From positions 3,746,501-3,810,500 of the forward strand of contig NZ_AP022673.1 of NCBI RefSeq assembly GCF_013374115.1: DNA of 64,000 bases. Reading direction: 5' to 3'. The position numbers were made by a program, and so were the translations under genes. The DNA is from Sphingomonas sp. HMP9 (GTDB lineage: Bacteria > Pseudomonadota > Alphaproteobacteria > Sphingomonadales > Sphingomonadaceae). Positions 56,111-64,000 of this stretch are shown piece after piece (positions within the stretch are counted from its first letter, which is position 1; every line of letters begins with the position of its first letter). Below the pieces are notes generated by a model. The model worked only from the letters and a program-made list of their open reading frames with translations, searched no databases and was not told the DNA's origin.

Positions 56111-56368
56111 TTGAGCGAACGCGGCATTCTCGTGCTGGGCTGGATCGCCACGGCGACGGCTATCGTGATGTATCTGTCGTATATCGACCAGATCATGCTG
56201 AACCTTGGCGGGCAAAAGGGGTCGGTGGTCCAGCCGTTTGCGACAATGGTCAATTGCGGGCTCTGGGTGGCGTATGGCGTGCTGAAGCCAAAGCGCGACT
56301 GGCCGATCGCGGTGGCGAATTTTCCGGGTGTGGTGCTGGGGGCGATTACGCTGGCGACCGCTCTGTAG
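56111..56368 (+). CDS. SemiSWEET-type sugar transporter
   Basis: The 85-residue protein starts at TTG 56111, chosen because AGGAG lies seven bases upstream and the length fits the family; the frame is open to TTG 56066. It has three membrane helices (about 5-27, 38-58, 64-84), the triple-helix bundle of SWEET proteins. Conserved features are YLSYIDQI after helix 1, NLGGQKGSVVQPF, the VNCGLWVAYG segment with substrate-pocket Asn/Trp, and NFPGVVLGAIT. Two subunits form a pore for sugars. It stands between rpsA and cmk in the opposite direction, an insertion into a conserved cluster. Confidence 0.88.
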   Translation: MSERGILVLGWIATATAIVMYLSYIDQIMLNLGGQKGSVVQPFATMVNCGLWVAYGVLKPKRDWPIAVANFPGVVLGAITLATAL

Positions 56369-56392
56369 GGGGCGTTGGCTCTCAGCTTCTTT

Positions 56393-56446
56393 GTTCTCCC
56401 GCGAAGGCGGGAGCCCAGTCTGGGTCCCCGCCTTCGCGGGGAAACA
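56393..56446. repeat. Family B repeat downstream of the SemiSWEET gene
   Basis: GTTCTCCCGCGAAGGCGGGA... and an inverse CCCCGCCTTCGCGGGGAAAC form a near-perfect palindrome, 25 bases after the SemiSWEET stop. It closely resembles the perfect copy at 31685-31737. Confidence 0.85.
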
Positions 56447-56477
56447 ATGTTGGTGCATGGGAGTCCACCTAAAGAGC

Positions 56478-56585
56478 CACCACCCCGGCGGAGGCCGGGG
56501 CCCAGTTGGGGGACGTCGCTAACGAGGGCCGGTCCTCCGTTACTGCGACCTTTCCACCTGGGCCCCGGCCTTCGCCGGGGTGGTG
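56478..56585. repeat. Family G inverted repeat pair
   Basis: Two 28-bp arms (56478-56505, beginning CACCACCCCGGCGGAGGCCG, and 56558-56585) are inverse with one mismatch and enclose 52 bases. Only one example is in the window. With the family B unit it fills the SemiSWEET-cmk gap between convergent genes. Confidence 0.8.
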
Positions 56586-56608
56586 CACTCGCCCAGGTGG
56601 TCGAAGCC

Positions 56609-57244
56609 CTAAACCGAAGCCTTCTTCGCCCGCTGCGCCTCGACCAGCGCCACCGCACGCTGCACCGAAGCCTCGATCGACAGAAAACTCGTATCCAGCA
56701 AAGCAGCATCCGCCGCCATCACCAACGGCGCCGTAGACCGCCCGCTATCCCGCGCATCCCGCGCCCGAATATCCGCCAGCACGCGGTCCTTGCTCGCGGT
56801 CCCACCGCGCGCCTGCAACTCCGCATGCCGCCGCTGCGCGCGAATATTCGGGGTAGCCTTCACGAACAGCTTGGCGTCCGCATCCGGCGCGATCACCGTG
56901 CCGATATCGCGCCCATCGAGAATCGCGCCACCCTCCTGCGCCGCGAACCGCTTCTGCCGCTGCATCAGCGCCGCGCGGACCAGCGGATGCGCCGACACGA
57001 TCGAGGCCAGCGCGCCGATATCGTCGTCGCGAAGTGCCGGATCGGTCATCATCGCATCGTCGAAATCGCACGCAGCGACCGCATCGGCTTCGCTCTCGGG
57101 ATCGAGCCCCATCCGCGCCACGTTCAACGCGACCGCGCGGTACAACAGCCCGGTATCGAGGTAGGGAAGCTTGTAATGCTTGGCCAAGGCACGCGCGATC
57201 GTGCCCTTGCCCGATGCTGCCGGGCCGTCGACTGCGATGATCAT
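56609..57244 (-). CDS. cmk: Cytidylate kinase
   Basis: The 211-residue enzyme phosphorylates CMP and dCMP. The P-loop GPAASGKGT (7-15), PYLDTGLLYRAVA, EGGAILDGRDIGTVIAPDAD and RDARDSGR motifs identify it. ATG 57244 lies one base after the aroA stop, with AGGGGA seven bases upstream within aroA. It belongs with aroA; rpsA is separated by the SemiSWEET insertion. Confidence 0.97.
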   Translation of the reverse strand: MIIAVDGPAASGKGTIARALAKHYKLPYLDTGLLYRAVALNVARMGLDPESEADAVAACDFDDAMMTDPALRDDDIGALASIVSAHPLVRAALMQRQKRFAAQEGGAILDGRDIGTVIAPDADAKLFVKATPNIRAQRRHAELQARGGTASKDRVLADIRARDARDSGRSTAPLVMAADAALLDTSFLSIEASVQRAVALVEAQRAKKASV

Positions 57245-57245
57245 C

Positions 57246-58592
57246 TTAATTCCCCTGGCCGGTAAGCGCATCGAGCGACCGGAAGAACACGGGGTAGCTC
57301 GTCGCCACCGGCGATACATCATCGATCGTGATCGGCTCGCGGCTCCCAAGTCCAGCCACCACCATGCTCATTGCGATGCGATGATCGAGTTTCGAGGCCA
57401 CCCGAGCGCCGCCGCGTATCGCCGCGCCACCCGATCCGGTGATCGCCATGCCGTCCTCAAATTCCTCGCACACCAAGCCGCACGCCTCCAGAGCGATCCG
57501 CATCGTCGTGATCCGATCCGATTCCTTGACGCGCAGTTCGTGCGCACCGCGCGCGACCGTCGTGCCGGTCGCGAACGCCGCAGCGACGAACAGCACCGGA
57601 TATTCGTCGATCATGCTCGGCGCCAGATCGGCCGGCACCTCGATCGCGGTCAGGGGGGCATGCCGCACGCGCAGGTCCGCGACGGGTTCGCCGCCGACGG
57701 TCCGCGGGTCGAGCTCGGTGATATCCGCCCCCATCATCCGCAACGCGGTGACGATGCCGATCCGCGTCGGGTTCAGCCCGACATTGCGCACGACGATATC
57801 CGACCCCGGCACGATCGACGCAGCAACCAGCCAGAAGGCCGAGGACGACGGATCGCCCGGCACGACGATATCCTGCGGCGTAAGCTCCGCATCGCCGGTG
57901 ATCGAGATCACGCGGCCCGCGTCAGTCTCTTCGACGGTCAGCTTCGCGCCGAAGCCGGTCAGCATCCGCTCGCTGTGATCGCGCGTCGCGACCGGTTCGA
58001 TGACCGTCGTAATGCCCGGCGTGTTGAGTCCCGCCAGCAGGATCGCCGACTTCACCTGCGCCGACGCGACCGGCAGCGTGTAGCTGATCGGCACCGCGGG
58101 GCAGATCCCGCGCACCATCAGCGGCAGCTTGCCACCGGGCGACGCAGTGATGTCCGCGCCCATCTGCGACAGCGGCTCGATCACGCGGCCCATCGGCCGC
58201 CCCGACAGAGATGCGTCGCCGGTAAAGGTGCAAGTGATCGGATGGCTCGACACCAGCCCCATCAGCAACCGCGTCGAGGTGCCCGAATTGCCCATCTCCA
58301 GCGCGGTCTCGGGCTGGAGCAGCCCGCCGACGCCGACGCCGTCGACGACCCAGATGCCGTCGTCCTGCCGTTCGATCGTCGCGCCCATCGCGCGCATCGC
58401 CGCTGCGGTGGCGAGTACGTCCTCGCCCTCCAACAAGCCGGTGATCCGGCTGGTGCCAACCGCGAGGCTCGCGAACATCAGCGCGCGGTGGCTGATCGAC
58501 TTGTCGCCGGGAACCGCGATCGAACCGGTCAATGGACCGCGCGCGACCACGTCCAGGGGCTGGGGGAGCGCCGAAGAAGTAGAGTGTGTCAT
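57246..58592 (-). CDS. aroA: 3-phosphoshikimate 1-carboxyvinyltransferase (EPSP synthase), class II type
   Basis: The 448-residue enzyme condenses shikimate 3-phosphate with PEP. VPGDKSISHRALM and LEMGNSGTSTRLLMG form the PEP and S3P sites. The four motifs that define class II enzymes are present: GDKS, SAQVK, RDHSE (R-x-H-x-E) and NPTR (N-x-x-R). The conserved loop residue corresponding to the glyphosate-determining position reads Gly in GNSGTS rather than the Ala of the Agrobacterium CP4 enzyme, so tolerance cannot be predicted. ATG 58592 (MTHSTSSALPQPLD). It is divergent from the TIGR02300 gene, with 99 bases between. Confidence 0.97.
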   Translation of the reverse strand: MTHSTSSALPQPLDVVARGPLTGSIAVPGDKSISHRALMFASLAVGTSRITGLLEGEDVLATAAAMRAMGATIERQDDGIWVVDGVGVGGLLQPETALEMGNSGTSTRLLMGLVSSHPITCTFTGDASLSGRPMGRVIEPLSQMGADITASPGGKLPLMVRGICPAVPISYTLPVASAQVKSAILLAGLNTPGITTVIEPVATRDHSERMLTGFGAKLTVEETDAGRVISITGDAELTPQDIVVPGDPSSSAFWLVAASIVPGSDIVVRNVGLNPTRIGIVTALRMMGADITELDPRTVGGEPVADLRVRHAPLTAIEVPADLAPSMIDEYPVLFVAAAFATGTTVARGAHELRVKESDRITTMRIALEACGLVCEEFEDGMAITGSGGAAIRGGARVASKLDHRIAMSMVVAGLGSREPITIDDVSPVATSYPVFFRSLDALTGQGN

Positions 58593-58691
58593 GGACCCGG
58601 GCTTTTGACAGTGGCCTTGCGCTATGGCAAGGCGCGCCCACTTTGCGAGGGTATCCCCCCGCAATCCATTCATCCGAAAGGTTCTATCGGC

Positions 58692-59018
58692 ATGATCAAG
58701 CCGGAATGGGGCACGAAGCGTTCGTGCCCGAAATGCGCGACGCGTTTCTACGACCTCGAAAAAGCCGACCCCGTGACCTGCATCGAATGCGGGTATGCGT
58801 GGGAGCCCGAGGCCATCCTGAAGTCGAAGCAGCCGCTGCCGTTCGAGGTCGCCAAGCCCGACACCAAGAAGCCCGACGCGGATCTCGAGGGTGACGAGGA
58901 AGAGGACATCGCCTCGATCACCGGCGAGGACGAAGAGCCGTCCGCGGACGACGAAGTCGATCTCGGCGGCGACGACGACCTCGGCGTCGAGACGCCGCAG
59001 GACGAACACGAGCGTTAA
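58692..59018 (+). CDS. TIGR02300 family zinc-ribbon protein with acidic tail
   Basis: The 108-residue protein begins MIKPEWGTKRSCPKCATRFY; C12, C15, C30 and C33 form a zinc ribbon and the TRFYDLEK motif is diagnostic of the family (FYDLN-type). Residues 65-108 are strongly acidic (EGDEEEDIAS, DDEVDLGGDDD). These proteins are near universal in alphaproteobacteria and lie divergent from aroA, as here. Function is unknown. Confidence 0.92.
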   Translation: MIKPEWGTKRSCPKCATRFYDLEKADPVTCIECGYAWEPEAILKSKQPLPFEVAKPDTKKPDADLEGDEEEDIASITGEDEEPSADDEVDLGGDDDLGVETPQDEHER

Positions 59019-59100
59019 TTGAAAGAAATTTGGCAGGCGGCATTTACGCCGCTTGCCAACCCGGGCGGGTCCGGTTAGTGACCCGCCTCCCAACGGGAAT

Positions 59101-59176
59101 GGGGCCGTAGCTCAGCTGGGAGAGCGTTCGCATGGCATGCGAAAGGTCAGGGGTTCGATCCCCCTCGGCTCCACCA
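59101..59176 (+). tRNA. tRNA-Ala (anticodon GGC)
   Basis: A 76-base cloverleaf: acceptor GGGGCCG/CGGCTCC with the G3-style Ala pairing region, D-arm GCTC/GAGC, anticodon stem TTCGC/GCGAA with loop ATGGCAT (anticodon GGC), T-arm AGGGG/CCCCT with loop TTCGATC, discriminator A and encoded CCA. Confidence 0.97.
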
Positions 59177-59220
59177 TTTCCGTTGATGACCGGTCCGCCG
59201 GGACAGCTTTTCAAATAGCG

Positions 59221-60114
59221 TCAGAAAATACCGTCCGCGTCGGCTCCCGTCGCGTAGAGGTCCCTGAACGTTTCCTCTATCGCCGTGACCATGACGCTTC
59301 CTTCGATGCGTGATGCGGAGTCATTGGCCACCAATATGCCTATGCGTCGGGTCGCATCGAAGCCGGTCAGCGGGATCATCGCGATTCCCTCACGCGCAAA
59401 ACTCAGCGGCATGACCGTCATCCCGAGCCCCGCGCGGACATACGTCAGTGCGCGATCGTCGCTGACGGTGCGCGCAGCCATGAAGGGCCGCACGCCGCGG
59501 GCGGTGAAGAAGCGGCTCGTCTCGGCCAGCGCCTCGCAGTGGCGGCGGACGATCATCGTTTCCTCCGCGACGTCCGCGACTGCCAGCGTCGAGCGTCCCG
59601 CGAGCCGGTGGTCGTTCGACACCGCCACCGCGAAGCCCTCCTCGAACAGCACGCGCCCGCGCACATCGTCGCCGATCGCGCCCAGCATCGCGTCGATCCG
59701 CCCGCGGTCGAGCAGCGCGACGAGTTCACTGCTCCGTCCCTCGACCACTTCGAGCCGTTCGGTGGTGGACGCCTGCCGCGCCCGGCTGAGCGCGGCCGCG
59801 ATCCAGGATGGCGGCAGCGTCGTGGCGATCCCGAGTCGGACGAGCTTGGTCGGAACGCTGTCCTGCAAATCCCGTTCGGCGGCGGCGAACTCGGCCTCGA
59901 TCCGGCGCGCATGCACCGCAAACCGCGTGCCGGAGGGAGTCAGCTCGATCCGCCGGCTCGTCCGCAGGAACAAGGTCTGGCCGAGCGACGCTTCCAGCTT
60001 GGCGATGCCGACCGACAATGTCGGCTGCGAGATCCGGCACTGGGCCGCGGCGCGCGTGAAATTGCCCTGGTCGACGACCGCCAGGAAATAGCGCAGCACA
60101 TAGCGTTCGATCAT
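59221..60114 (-). CDS. LysR-family transcriptional regulator
   Basis: The 297-residue protein has the N-terminal winged helix ([44 protein letters not shown], residues 1-60) and a periplasmic-binding-like effector domain (about 90-290). It is divergent from the isovaleryl-CoA dehydrogenase gene, with 108 bases between, so it probably controls the leucine-catabolism cluster. The effector is unknown. A T-N11-A box lies at 60127-60141 just upstream of its start. Confidence 0.93.
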   Translation of the reverse strand: MIERYVLRYFLAVVDQGNFTRAAAQCRISQPTLSVGIAKLEASLGQTLFLRTSRRIELTPSGTRFAVHARRIEAEFAAAERDLQDSVPTKLVRLGIATTLPPSWIAAALSRARQASTTERLEVVEGRSSELVALLDRGRIDAMLGAIGDDVRGRVLFEEGFAVAVSNDHRLAGRSTLAVADVAEETMIVRRHCEALAETSRFFTARGVRPFMAARTVSDDRALTYVRAGLGMTVMPLSFAREGIAMIPLTGFDATRRIGILVANDSASRIEGSVMVTAIEETFRDLYATGADADGIF

Positions 60115-60126
60115 AGCCGCCTAACC

Positions 60127-60141
60127 ATAGACACCATCTAT
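60127..60141. promoter_or_regulatory. Candidate LysR-type binding box
   Basis: ATAG-N7-CTAT contains the T-N11-A core expected for LysR regulators and sits in the divergent promoter, 13 bases from the regulator start and 82 from the dehydrogenase start. Position suits autoregulation. Confidence 0.55.
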
Positions 60142-60222
60142 CGCATGTGTTCGGTCGTATCAATTTCTCTCAGGCGCCGCGACAGGGTAACAAGGGCGCA
60201 ACACAAGGTCTGGAGAGGCTGC

Positions 60223-61389
60223 ATGATACCCGATTTCGACTTCGCGCTCGGCGAATCCGCGGACATGATCCGCGAGAGCACGCACCGCTTCGCCACCGAC
60301 AAGATCGCGCCCTTGGCGGCGAAGATCGATGCCGACGACTGGTTCCCGCGCGAGCTCTGGCCCGCAATGGGCGAACTCGGCCTCCACGGCATCACTGTCG
60401 AAGAAGACTATGGCGGCCTCGGCCTCGGCTATCTCGAACACGTCGTCGCGGTCGAGGAGGTCTCGCGCGCATCCGCGTCGATCGGCCTGAGCTACGGCGC
60501 GCATTCGAACCTGTGCGTCAACCAGATCCGCCGCTGGGGCAATCCCGAGCAAAAGGCCAAGTACCTCCCGAAGCTCGTGTCCGGCGAGCATGTCGGCAGC
60601 CTCGCCATGTCCGAAGCCGGCGCGGGCTCCGACGTCGTCTCGATGAAGCTGAAGGCAGTGAAGACCGACACGGGCTACGTCCTCAACGGCACCAAGTTCT
60701 GGATCACCAACGCGGCCTATGCAGACACGCTGGTCGTCTACGCCAAGACCGGCGAAGGCTCGCGCGGCATCACCGCGTTCCTGATCGAGAAGGACATGCC
60801 GGGCTTTGCGATCGGCCAGAAGATCGACAAGATGGGGATGCGCGGCTCGCCCACGGCGGAGCTCGTGTTCACCGATTGCGAAGTCCCGGCGGAAAACGTC
60901 ATGGGTCCCGAGAATGGCGGCGTCGGCGTGCTGATGTCGGGCCTCGACTATGAGCGCGCGGTGCTGGCCGGGATCCAGCTCGGCATCATGCAGGCGTGCC
61001 TCGACGTGGTGATCCCCTACGTGCGCGAGCGGAAGCAGTTCGGCACGCCGATCGGCCAGTTCCAGCTGATCCAGGCGAAGGTCGCCGACATGTACGTCGC
61101 GCTCAGCTCGGCTCGCGCCTACGTCTATGCGGTCGCGAAGTCGTGTGATGCGGGCAAGACCACGCGGTTCGACGCGGCGGGTGCGATCCTGCTGGCGAGC
61201 GAAAGCGCGGTGAAGGTGTCGCTCGAATCGATCCAGGCGCTGGGCGGGGCCGGGTACACCAAGGACTGGCCCGTCGAACGCTTCATGCGCGACGCCAAGC
61301 TGCTCGACATCGGCGCGGGCACGAACGAGATCCGCCGCATGCTGATCGGCCGCGAACTCATCGGCGCGGCGCCGAAGGTGATGCAGTGA
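60223..61389 (+). CDS. Isovaleryl-CoA dehydrogenase
   Basis: The 388-residue acyl-CoA dehydrogenase starts at ATG 60223 ([20 protein letters not shown]), with GGAGAGG upstream. FAD/substrate motifs [15 protein letters not shown] and [17 protein letters not shown] are present. The catalytic base E244 in [12 protein letters not shown] is at the position typical of isovaleryl-CoA dehydrogenases (inside helix G) rather than of medium-chain enzymes. Together with the carboxylase genes that follow, this identifies the leucine degradation pathway (isovaleryl-CoA to 3-methylcrotonyl-CoA). Confidence 0.92.
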   Translation: MIPDFDFALGESADMIRESTHRFATDKIAPLAAKIDADDWFPRELWPAMGELGLHGITVEEDYGGLGLGYLEHVVAVEEVSRASASIGLSYGAHSNLCVNQIRRWGNPEQKAKYLPKLVSGEHVGSLAMSEAGAGSDVVSMKLKAVKTDTGYVLNGTKFWITNAAYADTLVVYAKTGEGSRGITAFLIEKDMPGFAIGQKIDKMGMRGSPTAELVFTDCEVPAENVMGPENGGVGVLMSGLDYERAVLAGIQLGIMQACLDVVIPYVRERKQFGTPIGQFQLIQAKVADMYVALSSARAYVYAVAKSCDAGKTTRFDAAGAILLASESAVKVSLESIQALGGAGYTKDWPVERFMRDAKLLDIGAGTNEIRRMLIGRELIGAAPKVMQ

Positions 61390-61401
61390 TGGCTGCACTA
61401 A

Positions 61402-61539
61402 ACCCCTCTCCCTGCAGGGGAGAGGGAGGGGCCCGCACGGCGCAGCCGGGGGGAGGGTGAGGGCACGCGCGTACCTCGAGCGTGCCCTCACCCTCCCGTC
61501 GCTGCGCTCCTCCTTCCCTCTCCCCCGAGGGGGGAGGGA
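61402..61539. repeat. Family E repeat between dehydrogenase and carboxylase genes
   Basis: CCCCTCTCCCTGCAGGGGAGA... and the inverse CTTCCCTCTCCCCCGAGGGG... enclose an inner palindromic part (GAGGGCACGC.../...GCGTGCCCTC). The last bases (GGGGGGAGGGA) act as the Shine-Dalgarno of the following GTG. Confidence 0.8.
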
Positions 61540-61542
61540 CAA

Positions 61543-63144
61543 GTGACCGCCCCCGTCCTGACTTCCGCCCTGTCCCCCGACAGCGAAACCTTCCGCGCGA
61601 ACGCAGCGCACAATGAAGAGCTGGCCGGGCGCCTGCGGTGCATGGTGGCCGATGCTGCGGTTGGCGGCTCCGACACCTCCCGCGCCCGCCACACGTCGCG
61701 CGGCAAGCTCTTGCCCCGCGACCGCGTCGAATGCCTGCTCGACCCTGGCTCGCCGTTCCTCGAAATCGGCCAGCTCGTCGCCAACGGCCTCTACGACGAT
61801 GAAGTCCCCGGCGCGGGGCTCATAGCCGGAATCGGCCGCGTCTCCGGCCGCCAGTGCATGATCCTGTGCAACGACGCGACCGTGAAGGGCGGCACCTATT
61901 TCCCGCTGACCGTGAAGAAACATCTGCGCGCGCAGGAAATCGCACAGGAAAACCGGCTCCCCTGCATCTACCTCGTCGACAGCGGCGGCGCGAACCTGCC
62001 GCACCAGGCGGAGGTCTTCCCCGACCGCGATCACTTCGGCCGCATCTTCTTCAACCAGGCGCAGATGTCGTCGCTCGGCATTCCGCAGATCGCCTGCGTC
62101 ATGGGCAGCTGCACCGCGGGCGGCGCGTACGTGCCCGCCATGTCCGACGAGACGATCATCGTCCGCGGGCAGGGAACCATATTCCTCGCCGGCCCCCCGC
62201 TGGTGAAGGCGGCGACCGGCGAAGTCATCTCGGCCGAGGAACTCGGCGGCGCCGACACGCACGGCCGCCGCTCGGGCGTGGTCGATCACGTCGCCGAGAA
62301 TGACGAGCACGCGCTGACGATCGTCCGCGACATCGTCTCGACGCTGCAACCGCAGGCGCACACCGCGGTGAACCTCCAGCAGCCCAGGCCGCCGAAGTTC
62401 GCCCCCGAAGAGCTGTACGGTATCGTCCCCAGCGACGTCCGCGCGCCCTACGACGTCCACGAAGTCATCGCGCGGCTGGTCGACGGCAGCGAGTTCCACG
62501 AGTTCAAGGCGCTCTACGGCACCAGCCTCGTCTGCGGTTTCGCGCATATCTGGGGCATCCCCGTCGCGATCCTCGCCAACAACGGCGTACTGTTCAGCGA
62601 AAGCGCTCAGAAAGGCGCGCACTTCATCGAACTCGCGTGCCAGCGCCGCATCCCGCTGCTGTTCCTCCAGAACATCTCCGGCTTCATGGTCGGCGGCAAA
62701 TACGAGGCGGAAGGCATCGCCAAGCATGGCGCAAAGCTCGTCACCGCCGTCGCCACCGCGACTGTGCCGAAGATAACCGTCCTCATCGGCGGCAGCTTCG
62801 GCGCGGGCAATTACGGCATGTGCGGCCGCGCCTATTCCCCGCGCTTCCTGTTCACCTGGCCCAACAGCCGGATCAGCGTGATGGGCGGCGAGCAGGCGGC
62901 GTCGGTCCTCGCCACCGTCCACCGCGACGCCGACAGCTGGACGCCGGACCAGGTAGAAGCCTTCAAGGCCCCCGTCCGCCAGAAATACGAGGACGAGGGC
63001 AACCCGTGGTACGCCACCGCAAGGCTGTGGGACGACGGCATCATCGATCCCGCGCAGACCCGCGACGCGCTCGGCCTCGCTTTCGCCGCAACGCTCAACG
63101 CTCCCATCCCCGAACGCCCTGCGTTCGGCGTGTTCAGGATGTAA
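61543..63144 (+). CDS. Methylcrotonyl-CoA carboxylase beta subunit (carboxyltransferase)
   Basis: The 533-residue protein starts at GTG 61543 ([20 protein letters not shown]). It is a two-half carboxyltransferase with [64 protein letters not shown] in outline, and [19 protein letters not shown] and [16 protein letters not shown] in the second half. The last two motifs and its length separate it from propionyl-CoA carboxylase and point to 3-methylcrotonyl-CoA. It works with the biotin-carrying alpha subunit starting at 63803. Confidence 0.94.
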   Translation: MTAPVLTSALSPDSETFRANAAHNEELAGRLRCMVADAAVGGSDTSRARHTSRGKLLPRDRVECLLDPGSPFLEIGQLVANGLYDDEVPGAGLIAGIGRVSGRQCMILCNDATVKGGTYFPLTVKKHLRAQEIAQENRLPCIYLVDSGGANLPHQAEVFPDRDHFGRIFFNQAQMSSLGIPQIACVMGSCTAGGAYVPAMSDETIIVRGQGTIFLAGPPLVKAATGEVISAEELGGADTHGRRSGVVDHVAENDEHALTIVRDIVSTLQPQAHTAVNLQQPRPPKFAPEELYGIVPSDVRAPYDVHEVIARLVDGSEFHEFKALYGTSLVCGFAHIWGIPVAILANNGVLFSESAQKGAHFIELACQRRIPLLFLQNISGFMVGGKYEAEGIAKHGAKLVTAVATATVPKITVLIGGSFGAGNYGMCGRAYSPRFLFTWPNSRISVMGGEQAASVLATVHRDADSWTPDQVEAFKAPVRQKYEDEGNPWYATARLWDDGIIDPAQTRDALGLAFAATLNAPIPERPAFGVFRM

Positions 63145-63148
63145 CCCG

Positions 63149-63631
63149 ATGATCCTGCTGTCCCTTCTGCTCGCCGCCGGCCAGATCACGCCGGTCCAGC
63201 CGATCGTCCATGGAACTGGCCTGCCGCCCGCGCCAATGACCGAGGACGCCGGCGTCATGGTCCCGATCGACGCGCTGTTCGCCGCGCTCGCGGCCCGTGA
63301 CGGCCAGGCGATCCTTGCCCAGGTCCGCCCCGACGGCGGCGCCACCGTCGCCGAAGAACGACCCGACGGCACGCGGACCGTCCGCCGCACGAGCTGGCCC
63401 GAGTTCGCCGCCGCGCTGAAACCGGGTCCCGAGCGCTACGCCGAACGCCTGACGGATCCCGCGGTCGACATCGACGGCGACATCGCGATGGTCTGGTCTC
63501 CCTATGTCTTCACGATCGACGGCACGGTCGCGCATTGCGGCACCGACCATTTCGACATGGTGCGGGAGGCTGGCCGCTGGAAGATCGCCAACATTACCTG
63601 GTCGAAACGCACCACCGGATGCGCGGGCTGA
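63149..63631 (+). CDS. Secreted NTF2-like protein
   Basis: The 160-residue protein starts four bases after the carboxylase beta stop. A short hydrophobic N-terminus (MILLSLLLAAGQ) suggests export. PIDALFAALAARDGQAILAQV, DIDGDIAMVWSPYVFTIDG and HFDMVREAGRWKIANITW are typical of SnoaL/DUF4440-like small folds of the NTF2 superfamily. Its place between the two carboxylase genes implies co-transcription, but a link to leucine catabolism is not evident from sequence. Confidence 0.85.
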   Translation: MILLSLLLAAGQITPVQPIVHGTGLPPAPMTEDAGVMVPIDALFAALAARDGQAILAQVRPDGGATVAEERPDGTRTVRRTSWPEFAAALKPGPERYAERLTDPAVDIDGDIAMVWSPYVFTIDGTVAHCGTDHFDMVREAGRWKIANITWSKRTTGCAG

Positions 63632-63802
63632 TATGCGCTGTCCTACAAACCCAGCGACGGGCTATGCCGAGGGCATGACGGCGAATACTCCCCTTCTTTC
63701 CGTGTCTAACGGCGCCGAACAGACGTCATCGGGCGAGGAAACGCTACGCGTCCAGCGTCTGCACTTTCTATACTTCACTCTGGATCTCGGGGGTCCGACA
63801 CG

Positions 63803-64000
63803 ATGATCACGTCGCTCCTGATCGCCAACCGCGGCGAGATTGCCTGCCGCATCATCCGCACCGCGCGGGCACTCGGCATCCGCACGATCGCGGTGTATTC
63901 GGACGCCGACGCGACGGCGCTCCACGTCCGCCAGGCCGACGAAGCCGTCCACATCGGCGCCTCCCCGGCGCGCGAGAGCTACCTCGTCGGCGACCGCATC
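63803..64000 (+). CDS. Methylcrotonyl-CoA carboxylase alpha subunit (biotin carboxylase), 5' part
   Basis: Sixty-six codons are in the window. [21 protein letters not shown] is the classic biotin carboxylase N-terminus, followed by [19 protein letters not shown] and ADEAVHIG. Given the beta subunit upstream this is most likely the alpha subunit of methylcrotonyl-CoA carboxylase. The rest, including the ATP-grasp and biotin-carrier domains, lies beyond the window. A gap of 171 bases separates it from the NTF2-like gene. Confidence 0.92.
   Translation, partial: MITSLLIANRGEIACRIIRTARALGIRTIAVYSDADATALHVRQADEAVHIGASPARESYLVGDRI

Noticed and set aside
60160..63390. A 1076-codon open frame on the minus strand opposite the dehydrogenase and carboxylase genes
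   Set aside because: It is exactly antisense to two well-identified enzymes. Long antisense frames are expected in high-G+C coding DNA, and its translation is low-complexity Ala/Asp/Arg/His sequence without a family.
63633..63806. A small frame before the carboxylase alpha gene
   Set aside because: It is only 57 codons, lacks an SD, overlaps the next start and has no recognisable product.

Overview
The window is a high-G+C chromosomal segment from an alphaproteobacterium, most probably Sphingomonas or a close relative in the Sphingomonadales. The evidence is gene order and protein style: lapA-pyrF-trpF-trpB-trpA-accD-folC and aroA-cmk-rpsA-ihfB clusters, a DUF6628 protein, a TIGR02300 protein next to aroA, a class II type EPSP synthase, and abundant short intergenic palindromes. 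No plasmid, phage, IS element or CRISPR array was seen.

Layout. 1-4.2 kb: an unknown secreted protein, an unknown one-TM protein with a Pro/Ala-rich stretch, and a three-gene operon (DUF2975 membrane protein, XRE regulator, membrane protein) behind a striking tandem-palindrome operator. 4.3-11.3 kb, minus strand: tRNA-Trp, secE, nusG, an EAL phosphodiesterase, rplK, rplA, rplJ, rplL. 11.5-12.5 kb: secreted alpha/beta hydrolase. 12.9-31.7 kb, plus strand: rpsL-rpsG-fusA-tuf, then a small insertion with a DUF559 nuclease, then the S10 and spc ribosomal operons from rpsJ to rplO, secY and adk. 32-35.7 kb: an OmpR-type two-component system and an MHS-family transporter. 35.8-39.8 kb: rsmD and an RluB-like pseudouridine synthase, divergent from a single-domain response regulator and an AmpG-like permease. 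39.8-46.6 kb, minus strand: DUF6628, folC, accD, trpA, trpB, trpF, pyrF, lapA. 46.7-53.5 kb: patatin-like lipase, EEP phosphatase, L,D-transpeptidase, DUF4112 protein, orphan peptide-binding lipoprotein, tRNA-Leu. 53.7-58.6 kb: ihfB, rpsA, cmk and aroA on the minus strand, with a SemiSWEET gene inserted in the opposite direction. 58.7-64 kb: TIGR02300 protein, tRNA-Ala, LysR regulator, and the start of a leucine-catabolism cluster (isovaleryl-CoA dehydrogenase, methylcrotonyl-CoA carboxylase beta, an NTF2-like secreted protein, and the 5' end of the alpha subunit).

Working together, most of the window is translation machinery (ribosomal proteins, elongation factors, transcription-coupling factors, the SecYE translocon), plus tryptophan, chorismate, pyrimidine, folate and fatty-acid biosynthesis. 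The most unusual signal is at the DNA level. At least seven families of short inverted repeats fill the intergenic gaps, including gaps inside the ribosomal operons. One of them has been translated into the C-terminus of a histidine kinase, one appears to supply a ribosome binding site, and copies bracket a DUF559 nuclease gene to within a few bases.
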